64,000 nt of DNA, taken from positions 47,676,283 through 47,740,282 of the forward strand of contig CM030366.1 of assembly GCA_017893485.1 (NCBI GenBank), written 5' to 3'. Positions 10,935-22,218 of the stretch are shown in pieces. The stretch comes from Hemerocallis citrina (lineage: Eukaryota > Streptophyta > Magnoliopsida > Asparagales > Asphodelaceae). Position 1 is the first letter of the stretch, and each line of letters opens with the position of its first letter. The notes under the pieces are model-generated. The model worked only from the letters and a program-made list of their open reading frames with translations. It made no database searches and had not been told where the DNA came from. The position numbers and the translations under genes were made by a program.

Positions 10935-10963
10935 CATACACTGACACATCAATCATATATATA
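10935..10963 (+). promoter_or_regulatory. Probable LTR core promoter: CATACACTGACA box and TATA
   Basis: CATACACTGACA (10935-10946) is followed by TATATATAC (10955-10963). The 3' LTR has the pair at 18079-18090 and just after. Near-identical boxes occur in two other LTR families here (29867 and 52173), which supports a role in transcription start; the assignment is inference. Confidence 0.55.
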
Positions 10964-11505
10964 CACATTTCTCTTTTCATCAATCTGTTTGTTTAAAGTT
11001 GAGAATCGCTGCTAGTCATCAGCCTTAAAGGGTCAATATATGTACTGACGTCCCCACTTCTATAGGTAGTGGATTGCAAAATTACAGGTACTGGATTACA
11101 GAAGTACATGTACAGGATTCAGAAGGACTCAAGGCAAGAGAAGCAGGAGTCGATTTTATCTAAGTTTAACGCTGTAATATGTGTTAATTACTATTGTTTC
11201 TTTTGTAACAATTGTTGTAATTTATTTATTGTTGGAAAGCATCCAAATAAAATACCAAGTGTTGTTATTTATTCATTGTACTCTGATGTAAATTGTTGAA
11301 AGTTGTAACACTTGGGATTGTAAAGGTATTATTGTAATACTGCTGTAATGTATTGCAATTTTGTAAAATTCGGACTTGTAATACATTTGTGTTGAATAAA
11401 AAGTTTTTAAATTTTCCTATTTTTCTGTGTATTGTGGCTAATTGAAGGAAAGATTTTGGATTATGTCATGGTTTTCCAGTATATGGAAATCGGGGCGTTA
11501 TAGAG

Positions 11506-11517
11506 TGGTATCAGAGT
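11506..11517 (+). promoter_or_regulatory. Primer binding site, initiator Met-tRNA type
   Basis: tggtatcagagt starts three bases after the LTR end, matching the TGGTATCAGAGCC pattern complementary to the 3' end of plant initiator tRNA-Met, used for minus-strand priming. The last bases deviate. Confidence 0.85.
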
Positions 11518-11719
11518 CGACTTCAATTTACAATCCAACACAGTAGGAAAATTAAAACTTGATACCTTTTAGGAGTCGGGTTTTAGCTAGTTGTTGACAA
11601 TTATAATTTGTATTGTTGTTTCTTTCAACTTATGTTTATAATTTTTTTATATCTGGACTAATTCCAGTATATATGTGTTATAAGGATGGTATTCGAGAAT
11701 ATCCTAACCGAGGATGTGT

Positions 11720-12420
11720 TGATAGAATAGAGTGAACTGATTTTGATGGATGATCCGATGATCTAATTGAGGAGCCAAAGGAGATTTCACCACCGCAGAG
11801 GCTAAGTGTGGATCAACGCATGGCGGCAGCTAGCATATATCGAGAAATGAGGAAGCTGAGTAAGTACGTGATCAGGAAAGATCGTCAAGCTAAGCAACTG
11901 AGAGATGCTTACAGAGCTGCATTAGCAGGCCTGGCAAAAGAGCAGGGACACTTTAATTCCAGATTTGCATGACTACAGCATGAATGGGAGCAAGTCCTGG
12001 ACACCACCAAGGTTTTAGTATGCCATTCCTATGGGAGAGCTGGGCACGAGAAATCAGTTTGTCCGCGACTACGAGGAAAAAGGTCTGCACCAGCATCAGG
12101 GTTAGAGAACCAAGGTCAGAAGCAGAAGACTCAGAAAATGAGGGGCAAACTTGGAGACGCCAAGCCAGGAAGTTGTTTTTGATGTGGGGAGCATGGTCAT
12201 TTCAGGAGCCAGTGTCCGAAGAAAACCCTTAGGTGGAGACCCGTACATGTTACAATTGTGGGGAGATTGATCATGTTAGGCCGAACTGTCCCGAGCTTCA
12301 TAAAAATGACGGCAGATCAACCCCGAAGATGAACAGTAAAGGAAAGAAACATGTTCACCAAGGGTAGAAGTTCGCACTTACTAAAGGCAAGCTGAAGAAG
12401 GCCGAAGTGCTAGTACCAAT
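11720..12420 (+). pseudogene. Decayed Gypsy gag with three CCHC zinc knuckles
   Basis: Frames shift, but three nucleocapsid-like knuckles are readable: 12021-12062 (CHSYGRAGHEKSVC, second Cys now Tyr), 12174-12215 (CF-stop-CGEHGHFRSQC, internal stop) and 12248-12289 (CYNCGEIDHVRPNC, intact CX2CX4HX4C). Upstream 11815-11975 reads as a charged helical stretch (for example REMRKLSKYVIRKDRQAKQL). These knuckles bind RNA during packaging in living elements. Stops and frameshifts make it non-functional. The better-preserved relative at 27067-35485 has two knuckles. Confidence 0.75.
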
Positions 12421-12659
12421 ATGTGCATATGGAACTGCAACTAAGTTTAAAAGTTGTACCTTGAAATTTATTTTGGGATGAGAAGTAATATACGATGTAA
12501 CACTTTTTGTAACCAGTTTGATTTATATATATATAAAATCCAGGCAACTATTTTACTCAAACTTAGTTCATCATATTCTTTTGTCTAAATTAAACTTTTT
12601 CAAAAATTGAGATGTGTGTGGGAGGCAACTCTAGATTTCGTTTCGTTGATTACACCATC

Positions 12660-13255
12660 TGGAGTGTCAGCTTTGAGAAAATTATAGGAGAGAATCCTAG
12701 AAGTCAGAAGTGATGTTCGCAGGCCATGTCCTATTCTAAGGAGGGAGTGGCTACCGAAGTGCAAGAGATCAAGATAGGTGAAGAATTAGCCACAGCCAAA
12801 GACCGTGAAGGAAGTAAGAAGCAAGATGATGAGATCAGGCAAGCCAATATTGGAGTGATTACTGAAGATTAGAGCTCAGTTTTGGCACAATGGAAACTAC
12901 AAACCGAGTCTAAGAGAGCAAGTCAGAAGGCTTAGGCAGAAGATGTAGGGATTGAAGCACTCAAGCGGCAAGTTGATGAAGGAAAATATCAGATTATCGG
13001 TATGGACTTCATCAGAGGATTACCCCGAAGTTCAAAATGTATGACTCAAGTTAGGTTATTAGGGACCCGGTTGACGAAAGTCTGCACATTTTTCCGATAA
13101 AGATGACTTAGATGCTAGAGAAATTAGCAAAAGTCCACATTGAAGGCGTAAGGAAGCGACATGGAGCACCAGCATCTGTAATTCTGACCAAGATTCGAGA
13201 GTTACGTCTCGACTTTGGCAGATTCTTCAGGCAGCTTGAGATCAAGGTAGGGTTC
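12660..13255 (+). pseudogene. Scraps of Gypsy pol (integrase-like)
   Basis: Around 13000 the phrase GMDFIRGLPRS can be read, matching the integrase segment (MDFITGL) seen at 34450 in the Tekay-like copy, followed near 13070 by DRLTKV-like and LAKVHIEG-like pieces and then a fragment resembling the sequence after the second catalytic Asp. About 12725 ctattctaaggagggagtgg resembles part of the RT/RNase H link. Protease, RT and most of RNase H are missing, so pol has been deleted to fragments. Confidence 0.6.
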
Positions 13256-13390
13256 CTTGGAGAACCAGCTCGTGGATAAGTCACTTGGGAAGCCGGAAGG
13301 CCGTATAAGCTTTCTTTCCCCGAGTTATTTAGTGTTTGGATATTTTTCTGTTCTCCTAACTAAACATAGTTCTGATGACAGAACTATTCT

Positions 13391-13403
13391 AAGGAGGGAG
13401 TAT
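13391..13403 (+). promoter_or_regulatory. Polypurine tract before the 3' LTR
   Basis: aaggagggagtat directly precedes TGTAATATC. The context gaactattctaagg is shared with the tracts at 54105 and (minus) 39122, showing that these elements belong to one broader lineage. Confidence 0.8.
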
Positions 13404-14794
13404 TGTAATATCCCGGACGTATATTATATTTATATAATTATTATTTTTAAAAGTAAAAATAATTTTATAGACATTACTTGGTTTTTCTAATAAAAAGTTA
13501 TCTGGATATATATACTAGTAAGTATATACAGGTATTGTATCAGTTTTGTGCACTTGTACAAAATCTTGAAAAATGCGTTTTTGAGAAAATATTTGGAAAA
13601 TCCCGGGCAGATATTAAAAATTATTATTTTATTATTATTTTCAGAAATGAAATTTTTTTGATGGATATCACCCGGTTTTGTTAATAAACATTATCTATGT
13701 ATATTTACTAGTCGGTATATGACCTGTTTTGTATCAAATTGATACTGAAATCTTCCGAGCTGGCAATAAAATTATTTTTATTATTATTTCTGAATTAAAA
13801 AAATTTCGGTAGAGATTATTCGTTTTAACTAATAAAAAAATATCTGTATAATCAGATATATGTACGTATTTGAACTGTATCGATTTCGTACGTTTGTACG
13901 AAATCATGTAGTATGTGATTTGGGAAAATACCTCTTAATTTGATCAATCATGATCAAAATGAAGGGTTAGAGATGATTTTGGGTGTTGATTGCAAATTAA
14001 TTGGGTTTGACTGTAAATTAAAATTTGCGAATTTATCCGAATTGTTTGAGCCACAAGAGAGAGAGACAAGTGGACTCTTCTCTACCACATCTCTCTCTCC
14101 TTCTCCTATATCAAAGGTCGGCCACAATAGGGCAAAAGCCCTATTCCATTTTTGTGTTTCTTCATCTCTTTCCCATCTCATCTCATCTCTTCATATTTCT
14201 TCACTTCTTCTTTACTTGGTTTTAATTTAGAAAAAGATTGAAGAATGAAAAAAAGAAAGGATCAAAATCAAAAGAGGTTTTAGGGTTTCATGGGTTCTTT
14301 TTCATGGTGTTCTTGAGGAAGATCAAGAACAAGGAACAAGGAGGAAAAGAGGAAAGCAAGTTCTTCCTAAACTTACAGGGTGGGGGTTTCTCTAACTTTT
14401 ATGATTTGTTTCCTTTGTTTTATTGTTGTATGTTGTTGTATTAAACTAATTTCATGTGCATAAGGACTAGAATAAAGAGCATGCAAAGTTTGAAGTGGTA
14501 AAACACAAAAATAAGGCATAAAGATTCAATTTTTGTAGTTCTAGGGTTAGATTTAATTACCTATGCAAAAGATAAAATTTTGACCCCAAATTTATTTTGG
14601 GTGTTCTTATAGGTGTTATTACCATACTCTAATTTATGGGGATTTTTCTGAGTTGGTTTGATGGGTGAAATGACCGTTTTCCCCAAAATAGCGAGCGTAA
14701 GGCAAAAGACATCAACTTGCTGTTTTGGGGGTGAACAACGGTCTAGGTTCGAGGGGCTGGAACTTGGTGTTCCTTAAGGAATTTGGAAAATGAT

Positions 14795-16560
14795 CAACTA
14801 GGAAGTTGTAGTAGAAATTCTCACCATTCCAAATGCCCTATTTGATTAGATTCCGATAAGTTGTGCAAAAGTTATGGTCGTTACAAAACAGAGCAGCCAG
14901 CTTGGCTGAGAGTGCTCGCTGTTTTGCTTGTTTGTCGTTTTTGAGCCTCTTACTTGCAGAATCAGAGGAAGTGACCAAATAGAAAGTTGTAGTAGACATT
15001 CTCACCTTTCCAAATTTCCCTATTTGGTTATATTCCGATAAGAGGAGTAGGACTTATGGCCTTTACAAAACACAGCAGTCAGCTTGGGCTGAAGTGCTCT
15101 CTGTTTAAATTGTTTGTGTGTTCAACTAGAGAGTTGTAGTAGAGCCTCTCACCTTTCCAAATTGCCCTATATGGTTAGATTCCGATAAGCGGAGTAGAAG
15201 TTATGTGCTTTGAAAATTTTAGCTTTGCTGTAGCTTCGGCTGTCCTTTGTTAGTTTTTGCGTGGGTTCAAGGAACGGTAGATTGAGTTCCATAAGGAATC
15301 TGAAAAAGTCATCAACTAGATTGTTTTAGTATATGATCCCACCTTTCTAAATTGTATGATTTGGTTAAATTCCGACGAGTAGAGCAAAAGTTACAAGCTC
15401 TCAAAGTTTCAGCTTTGCTGTAGCTTGGCTGTCTTTTGTTAGTTTTGCGTGTGTTCAATGGACGGTAGATTGAGTTCAATTAAGAATCTGAAAAAGTCAT
15501 CAACTAGAGATTTGTATTATATGTTCCCACCTTTCTAAATTGTATGATTTGGTTAGATTCCGACAAGTAGAGCAAAAGTTACAAGCTATAGAAGTTTCAG
15601 CTTTCTATTGAAATTCTGTAGTTTGGTTAACTATTTGCGTATGTTCGAGAGTCAGGAATTTGGAATTCCTTACGGAATCTGAGAAAGTGGTCAACTAAAG
15701 AGTTGTAGTAGATGTTCCCACCTTTCCAAATTGTCCAGTTTCGTTAGATTCCGACAAGTAGAGCAAAAGTTATAGGCTGTGGAAGTTTCAGCTTTTTGTT
15801 GAAAATTCGCATTTTGGTTAACTGTTTTCGTATGTTCGAGGGTCAGGAATTTAGAATTCCTTACGGAATCTGAGAAAGTGTTCAACTAGAGAGTTGTAAT
15901 AGATGTTCTCACCATTCCAAATTGTCCACTTTTGTTTAAATTCCGACAAGTAGAGCAAAAGTTACAAGCTATAGAAGTTTCAGCTTTGTGTTGAAATTCT
16001 GTAGTTTGGTTAATTGTTTGCGTTTATTTCTAGGCCAGATTTTGAAATTCCTTACGGAATCTGAGAAAGTGGTCAACTAGAGAGTTGTAGTAGATGTTCC
16101 CACCTTTCCAAATTGTCTAGTTTCGTTAGATCCATTAAGTAGAGCAAAAGTTACAATCTTTAGAAGTTTCAGCCTTGTTGTGGAATTCTGCTATTTTGCT
16201 TAAATTTTGCGTGTGTTCAGAGGATGATGTATTGAATTTCATAAGGAATTTGGAAAAGTGTTCAACTAGAGAGTTGTAGTATATGTTCCTACCTTTCCAG
16301 AAAGTTTGATTTGGTTAAATTCCGACAAGTAGATCAAAAATTACATCAACTAAAGAGTTGTAGTATATGTTCCTACCTTTCCAAAAAGTTTGATTTGGTT
16401 AAATTACAAGCTGTAGAAATTTTAACTTTTTGTTGAAATTCTGTAGTTTGGTTAACTGTTTGCGTGTGTTCGATGGGTAGGAATTTGGAATTCCTTACAG
16501 AATCTAAAAAAGTGTTGAACTAGAGAATTGTGGTAGATGTTCTTTCCTTTCTAAAAAGTC
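14795..16560. repeat. ~190-bp tandem units inside the 3' LTR
   Basis: Same landmark caactagagagttg as in the 5' LTR (for example 15123, 15312, 15500, 15691, 15882, 16074, 16263), with one additional partial unit near 16345. Minus-strand frames of about 64 codons recur in several units only because the units repeat. Confidence 0.9.
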
Positions 16561-16783
16561 TATTTTTGTCGAATTCTATTAAACGTAGCACGGGTTGCTT
16601 CTAGGCTGTCAGAAGGTTTTTATGTCACTTTCGGGTTTTTTCTTTGGTAGTATGTCTATTTAAGACTGTTAGAAGATTCTTCTGTTGCTTCTAATTATAG
16701 AAGATCGAGTTTTACTAGTAAGCACGTTTTGTTGCTTCTAGGTTGTTAGAATACCTTGTGTGGTTGTTTCTATATGTTGTTTT

Positions 16784-17040
16784 GCTCATACGCAGCTCGC
16801 CTGGCTCGTATGTAGTTGGTCTCCTACGTAGCTTATTTTGCTCGTATGTATGTTGTTGTCTCATATGCAGCTCGCCTAGCTCGTCTGTAATTGTTGGTCT
16901 CATACGTAGCTTATTTGGCTCGTATGTATGTTGTTCTCTCATACGTAGCCCGCCTGGCTCGTATATAGTTGTTGGTTTCATACGCAGCTTGTTTAGCTCG
17001 TATTTTTACTCGTATGTAGCTTATTAGCTAGTATGCAGTT
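16784..17040. repeat. ctcatacgtagc array (3' LTR)
   Basis: Partner of 9646-9905, with the same alternating phrases and a few base changes. Confidence 0.85.
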
Positions 17041-18625
17041 TGTTGTGCTCATCTAGGGTGATATCATTGTCCCAGGGGCCATTGACCATCAAGACGTGTG
17101 TTTATCTTACTCCTAAGGGACTGTGGATGAGTCACTCCTCGTGTACCGCCAGATCTTAACTGGTGTAGGTTTATCACGGACCGGAGCGTAGACAGAATCC
17201 AAGTTCAGGATAGTAGCATGCGAATACGTTCGTATTGCTGGGGTCTTGGATCGATAGGCTGTGAACAGGATCCTTAGGGATTCTAGTAAGTCTAGGTTGA
17301 GCACCTAGTAGAGTTATCTTGCGAGGTCTAACTTAAGACCTAGCATGCTGTGTTAATACCGTTCTCATCCCTAAGATTGTTCAGGGTTACTGACATCGTT
17401 AGAATAGTGACTTATGGCTATTAATACTTAACCTTTACTTATTATCATTTTCGCCGAAGGGAAAGAGTTGGTGTCAAGGGTGATACCTTATGATCCGACC
17501 TGTCCTATAGGCCGACACTAAGTGGTGTTATTGGGTTGTGCCCTTCTTGTCAAAGGGATATGGTCTGCGCCTTCTCACGGGTTAGGAGCACGGGATCCGT
17601 ATCTCGTCTGTTAATTCTGAAGTGCCATGGTAAGACCAGGCGGAGCTAAGGGATGGACCCCCAGAATGCCGTCATGTACTATGCCGAGGAAGCGAATAGC
17701 CATAGACTATGGTCTATCGGATAGGGGGCCGCAGGGGATGCTTCGAGCTAACCTGTGCTGCAGCAACTCCAAGGGTTTGTCTGGTTTTTGGGTGTGGTCC
17801 GGTATGACGCGTAGTAGTGGAAAATGGAGACACCATGACCGTACTGCATTGACGGGATTAGACCGTTTCAGAGCAACCTCATCAGTCACGGTGTATCTCC
17901 AGAAACAAGTTGAGTACAAGAGTAGAATTCATGGCATGGGTTCAAATCCCTATATATGAAGAAACAGCTTGAGATGGGGTGTATGTAGTATGGGATGCAT
18001 ACTGTTTCGGAAACTTGCTTGCATTATAATAAGAGCATCCTTGCATTAGTTAATTTTGCATTAGAGTCTAAGTTATAACAAACACTGACACATCAATCAT
18101 ATATATACACGTTTCTCTTTTCATCAATCTGTTTGTTTAAAGTTGAGAATCGCTGCTAGTCATCAGCCTTAAAGCGTCAATATATGTACTGGCGTCCCCA
18201 CTTCTATAGGTACTGGATTGCAGAAGTACAGGTACATGATTCAGGAGGACTCAAGGCAAGAGAAGCAGGAGTCGATTTTATTTAAGTTTAATGCTGTAAT
18301 AAATGTTGATTACTATTGTTTCTTTTGTAATAGTTGTTGTAATTTATTTATTTGTTGGAAAGCATCCAAGTTAAGTACCAAGTGTTGTTCTTTATTCATG
18401 GTATTATGATATAAATTGTTGAATGTTGTAACACTTCGGATTTTAAAAGTATTATTGTAACACTTTTGTAATGTATTGCAATTTTGTAAAATTCGGACTT
18501 GTAATACATTTGTGTTGAACAAAAAGTTTTTAAATTTTCCTGTTTTTCTGTGTATTGTGGCTAATTGAAGAAAAGATTCTGGCTTATGTCACGGTTTCCC
18601 AGTGTATGGAAATCGGGATGTTACA

Positions 18626-18683
18626 GGAGGAGTTAGTAGATCTTTAGCCATATATTTAAGAATACTATAAGTATGTTCATTTC
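18626..18683 (-). pseudogene. hAT transposase fragment (continues at 6295)
   Basis: On the minus strand the frame reads NEHTYSILKYMAKDLLTPPV, the usual run-up to the hATC dimerisation segment. Removing the LTR element and one GGAGG copy joins it to SKVA-stop-ESAFSTSGR at 6295 leftwards, restoring the family order apart from one stop. At 18683/18684 it changes abruptly into the 3' part of a Gypsy polyprotein on the same strand. Confidence 0.8.
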
Positions 18684-19780
18684 TTGCTTGGAAAAGAAAT
18701 TGATAGCTTTCTAAGCACCAAATCTCCTTCTTTGAGATCAGTAGGGCGGACTCTCTTGTTGTAGGATTGCTCAATCCTATGTCGATAAATTTCTTGCCGG
18801 ATGGAGGATCTCTCGCGAATCTCATCTATGAGGTCCAAGTTACCGGGAAGCTTGTTCGCGTTTTGCTCTTCGTTGTAGGCAATCAAGCGGGGCGAAGGTA
18901 GACCGACTTCTAGTGGGATGACGCTTCAGAGCCGTAAGTGAGGCTGAAGGGAGATTCTCCTGTGGGGGTCATCTTAGTAGTGCGATAGCTCCAGAGCACA
19001 TTATGGAGCTGTTCGACCCATAAACCCTTAGCAGACTTGTCCAGTCTCTTTTTCATGCCGAAGAGAATCTGCCGATTGGTGTTCTCAGCTTGACCATTGG
19101 TTTGTTGGTGGAGATAGAGGAGAATCATTGCTGGATACCAAGGTCTATACAAAAATTATGAAAAACTGCCCCCGTAAATTGAGTCCCATTGTCCGTTACC
19201 AAGATTCGAGGCACACCGAATCTGCAAATGATGTTCTTCCAAAAGAAATGCTGGACCCTATTCTCTGTGATCGTTGCTAGGGGCTCGGCCTTGTTCCACT
19301 TAGAGAAGTAGTCGATTGCAACGATAAGGAACTTCAGCTGACCCGAAGCTGGAAGGAACGACCCGAGCATGTCTATTCCCCACATTGCAAAAGGGGTTGG
19401 ACTGGATAAGGAGGACAGCTGGGCTTGTGGTAAGTGGCAGATTGTTGAGAACTTTTGGCAGGAGACGCATTGGCGAACGTCGCTGAGGAGTGTGGGCTAG
19501 AAGTATCCATAATACAAGATCTTGTGGGCGAGGGACCTTACTCCCAAGTGAGCACCACACATCCCTTCATGGACCTCTTTGAAAGCATACTGGGCTTCCT
19601 CAGGGGAGAGACATCTCAAGTAGGGTAAGACGTCCACTTGGGTGTAAGAGCGTTTGTACATGACCCCCTCCATGAGCGTATACCGCTGGGATCTAGTTCT
19701 AATTTTTTGAGCCTCTTTACGGTCTGGAGGGAGGATCCCATCTTTGAGGAACTCGAGCAAGGGCATCATCCAATTTTCCT
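18684..19780 (-). pseudogene. Gypsy integrase and C-terminal tail (Tat type)
   Basis: Minus strand. A zinc-binding region is followed by the core: MWGIDMLGSF and FLIVAIDYFSKWNKAEPL (first Asp), ILVTDNGTQFTGAVF (second Asp) and NGQAENTNRQIL (catalytic Glu), then TPTGESPFSLTYGSEA and the basic tail YNKRVRPTDLKEGDLVLRKL. All three DDE residues are readable but lie in different frames (breaks near 18895, 19140 and 19480). The enzyme would join element DNA to host DNA; this copy cannot make it. Confidence 0.88.
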
Positions 19781-19799
19781 CGAGTACCAGGGGCAGCGT

Positions 19800-20600
19800 C
19801 TCTATCAGCTCAGGACCATCTTCCTCGATGCTTGGCCCTGGAGGGAAGAGGAGGCCAGCTTTGAAAGGACATCTGCTTGTGCATTCTCTTCTCGGGGGAT
19901 TTGCTGGAGTTTTGCATCTTCAAAAGAGGCCAGCAGCTCTTTGACTTTGACCATACGACCATCTCTTGCCTCGTATTCCCCTAATACCTGGTTCACTACT
20001 AGCTGCGAGTCACTGAATATCTTGACGCACTTGGCCCCAGCCTTGCGAGCCATACACAGGCCGGGGCTTCATATTCAGCCCTGTTGTTGGACGCCCGAAA
20101 ACTTATGCAGAGAGAGTACTGATGAACGAAATCATCGGGGCCAGTCAGGATGACCCCAGCTCCACTCCCTTCGGCACACGAGGACCCATCAACATACCCG
20201 GTCCAGAATGGGGGTTCCTTTATCGGTTTGCTGGCATCGGGGATTGTGCTTTCTACTATGAACTCTGCTAGGGCTTGTGCCTTGATAGCGGTTCGGGGCT
20301 GATAGTAGATATCATGTTGGCTCAGCTCTATGGACCACTTCATAAGGCCCCCCGAGGTCTCGAACTTGTAGAGAACTTGTATGAGCAGTTGGTTGGTAAG
20401 AACGACCCCCGAGTAAGACTGAAAATAGGGACAGAGCTTTCGGGCTGCCATGACTAACACATAGGTCATCTTTTCTAGCTTTGGATAATGGAGTTCGGCG
20501 TCCCTGAGGACCTTACTCACATAGTAGATTGGCTTTTTGCGTCTTATTTTCTTCCCTTACCAGAACAGCGCTGAGAGTCTATTCTGAAGTGGCAAGGTAT
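19800..20600 (-). pseudogene. Tandem RNase H domains: Gypsy-type and archaeal-like
   Basis: Minus strand. The RT-linked RNase H (LRDAELHYPKLEKMTYVLVM, then LTNQLLIQVLYKF) is followed by a second RNase H with GYVDGSSCAEGSGAGVILTG (catalytic Asp), SNNRAEYEA (Glu) and FSDSQLVVNQVL (Asp). A second, archaeal-like RNase H after the first is the hallmark of the Tat branch. Broken by frame changes near 20050 and 20540. Confidence 0.85.
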
Positions 20601-21560
20601 ATATAGAGGACTTCCCCGGGCTTCGGTTTTCTTAAGAGCGGGGAGTTGACCAAATAACCCTTTAGCTGGTCAATGGACTCCTGCTGCTGTTGCCCCAACT
20701 CGAAGCCTTTTGCCCCTCTAAGGGCCTTGAAGAATGGGAGACATTTTTCTCCTGTCTTGGAGAGAAAACACCCTATGGCCGCCAGGCGTCCTGTGAGCCT
20801 CTGTACGTCTTTGACACTTGAAAGAGGAGCCATATTCAGAATGGCTTGAATCTTTTTCGGGTTGGCCTTTATGCCTCTTTGGCTGACCATGAACCCAAAG
20901 AATTTGCCGGATGAGATGCCGAAGGCACACTTATTCGGGTTCAGTCTCATGTTGTGTCTCCTCAACACATCAAAGGCCTCTTGAAGATCGGAAACATGAT
21001 CCGATTTGCTGACGCTCTTCACCAATTTGTCATTTACGTAGTCTTCCATGTTCCGACCGATCTGTTCTTTGAAGACCTTGTTAACAAGGCACTGATAGGT
21101 GGCACCGGCGTTCTTGAGCCCGAAGAGCATAACACGGTAGTAGTATAGACCCTGGTCAGTTATGAAAGAGGTCTTTGGAATAACTTAAGGGAACATCCTG
21201 ATCTGGTTGTACCTCAAAAATGCATCCATGAAAGAGTTCGTGGCCTGAGGTTGCATCAATCAGGGCATCAATGCTCGAGAGCGGGAATGGATCTTTAGGA
21301 CAGGCTTTGTTTAGATCCGTGAAATCAATGATGATCCTCTAGTTCTCGTTAGCTTTTTTGACCATCACAACATTGGACAGCCATTCGGGATAGTTGACCT
21401 CCTGTATGAACCAGGCATTCAAGAGTTTCTCCACCTCTTCTTTGATTGCCTGCTGGCGCTCGGGAGCGAATTTGCGTCGCTTTTGCTGGACAGGTTTAGC
21501 CCTAGAAGCAACACTAAGGTGGTGCATGAGAAGCTCCTCGGAGATTCCAGGCATATCGGT
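20600..21560 (-). pseudogene. Gypsy reverse transcriptase (Tat type)
   Basis: Minus strand. RRKFAPERQQAIKEEVEKLL and YPEWLSNVVMVKKANEN start the RT; MLFGLKNAGATYQCLVNKVF leads to YVND (about 21034-21045), where the active-site YVDD has lost its first Asp. This substitution alone would abolish polymerase activity. Frames break near 21150-21340. Confidence 0.88.
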
Positions 21561-21744
21561 CGCAGTCCAGGCGAATAGATCGCAATTTCCCCTTATACAC
21601 TGGATAATGTCAGTTTTTATGGGAGGGGGAAGGACCTTACTAACTTGGAATGTCCTGGTCGGATCTTCTTCTGAGAATGCTACTTCTTCCGACTCATCGA
21701 TCGGCTCTGAGATGGTCTGGCTACTCCCTTACGGGAGTTCGAGG

Positions 21745-22215
21745 GCTTTAAGGGAGAAGACCAGTCCTTCTACCGAAGTCATGCAGCATTTGCGAGCCAC
21801 CTCCTGGCTCTCTCTGACTTCTCCCACCCCTACTACGGTAGGGAATTTCATCTTCATATGGTAGGCTGAGGGTATGGCCTGAAGAGCAGCTAGGCCTGGT
21901 CAGCCCAGGATGACATTGTAAGAAGCCTTCACATCTACCACAATGAAATCCATCGACTTGGTTTGAGTGATTAGAGTTTTTCCAGTGGTTACGTCGAGAG
22001 TTATGACACCCTCGATCTTCACTAGTACCCCGGTGAATCGTGGAGAGTGTAGCCGGTGGGCTTGAGTTGATCCCTGGACAACTTAAGACCTTGGAATGCT
22101 TCTCGAAAAGGATGTTGACTGAAATGCCGTTGTCAACTAGGACCCGGCGTACATCGAAGTTGGCCATATGTAGGTTGATCACCAGACACAATGGGGCATT
22201 CGGACGCCCTCCAAA
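21745..22215 (-). pseudogene. Gypsy aspartic protease (Tat type)
   Basis: Minus strand. LHMANFDVRRVLVDNGISVN (about 22125-22180) is the protease active-site region, DNG in place of the more common DTG as in its relatives, with the usual Ser after Gly replaced by Ile. The remainder shifts frame soon after. It would process the polyprotein in a live element. Confidence 0.75.
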
Positions 22216-22218
22216 TCT

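Larger units (their letters stand above)
6296..11502 (+). repeat. 5' LTR, 5207 bp
   Basis: Matches 13404-18625 over its full length with mainly substitutions and a few indels inside its tandem arrays. In order it holds an AT-rich 5' part, a purine/pyrimidine block near 6930-7300, ten degenerate units of about 190 bp (7680-9440), a ctcatacgtagc array (9646-9905), a GC-richer block (9900-10810), a conserved CATACACTGACA box (10935-10946) with TATATATAC (10955-10963), and AATAAA (11394). Small frames inside are not conserved as proteins. Confidence 0.92.
6296..18625 (+). mobile_element. Non-autonomous Gypsy-type element with giant 5.2-kb LTRs
   Basis: A 12,330-bp element flanked by a perfect 5-bp target-site duplication GGAGG (6291-6295 and 18626-18630). 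LTRs are 6296-11502 and 13404-18625; both start TGTAATATC and end in TTATA/TTACA. The interior is only about 1.9 kb and holds a Met-initiator-type PBS, decayed gag zinc knuckles, scraps of pol, and a polypurine tract. There is no usable RT or RNase H, so it could only move with enzymes from another element. Long LTRs plus a short decayed core resemble the LARD class. It sits inside a hAT transposase segment. Confidence 0.92.
13404..18625 (+). repeat. 3' LTR, 5222 bp
   Basis: Full-length partner of 6296-11502. The 190-bp array runs from about 14795 to 16560 and the ctcatacgtagc array 16784-17040. Relative to the 5' LTR it has lost about 40 bp near 15115 and gained a partial extra unit near 16345-16405, both inside the tandem array, as expected for slippage or unequal exchange. 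Ends TGTTACA at 18625, followed by the TSD GGAGG. Confidence 0.92.
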
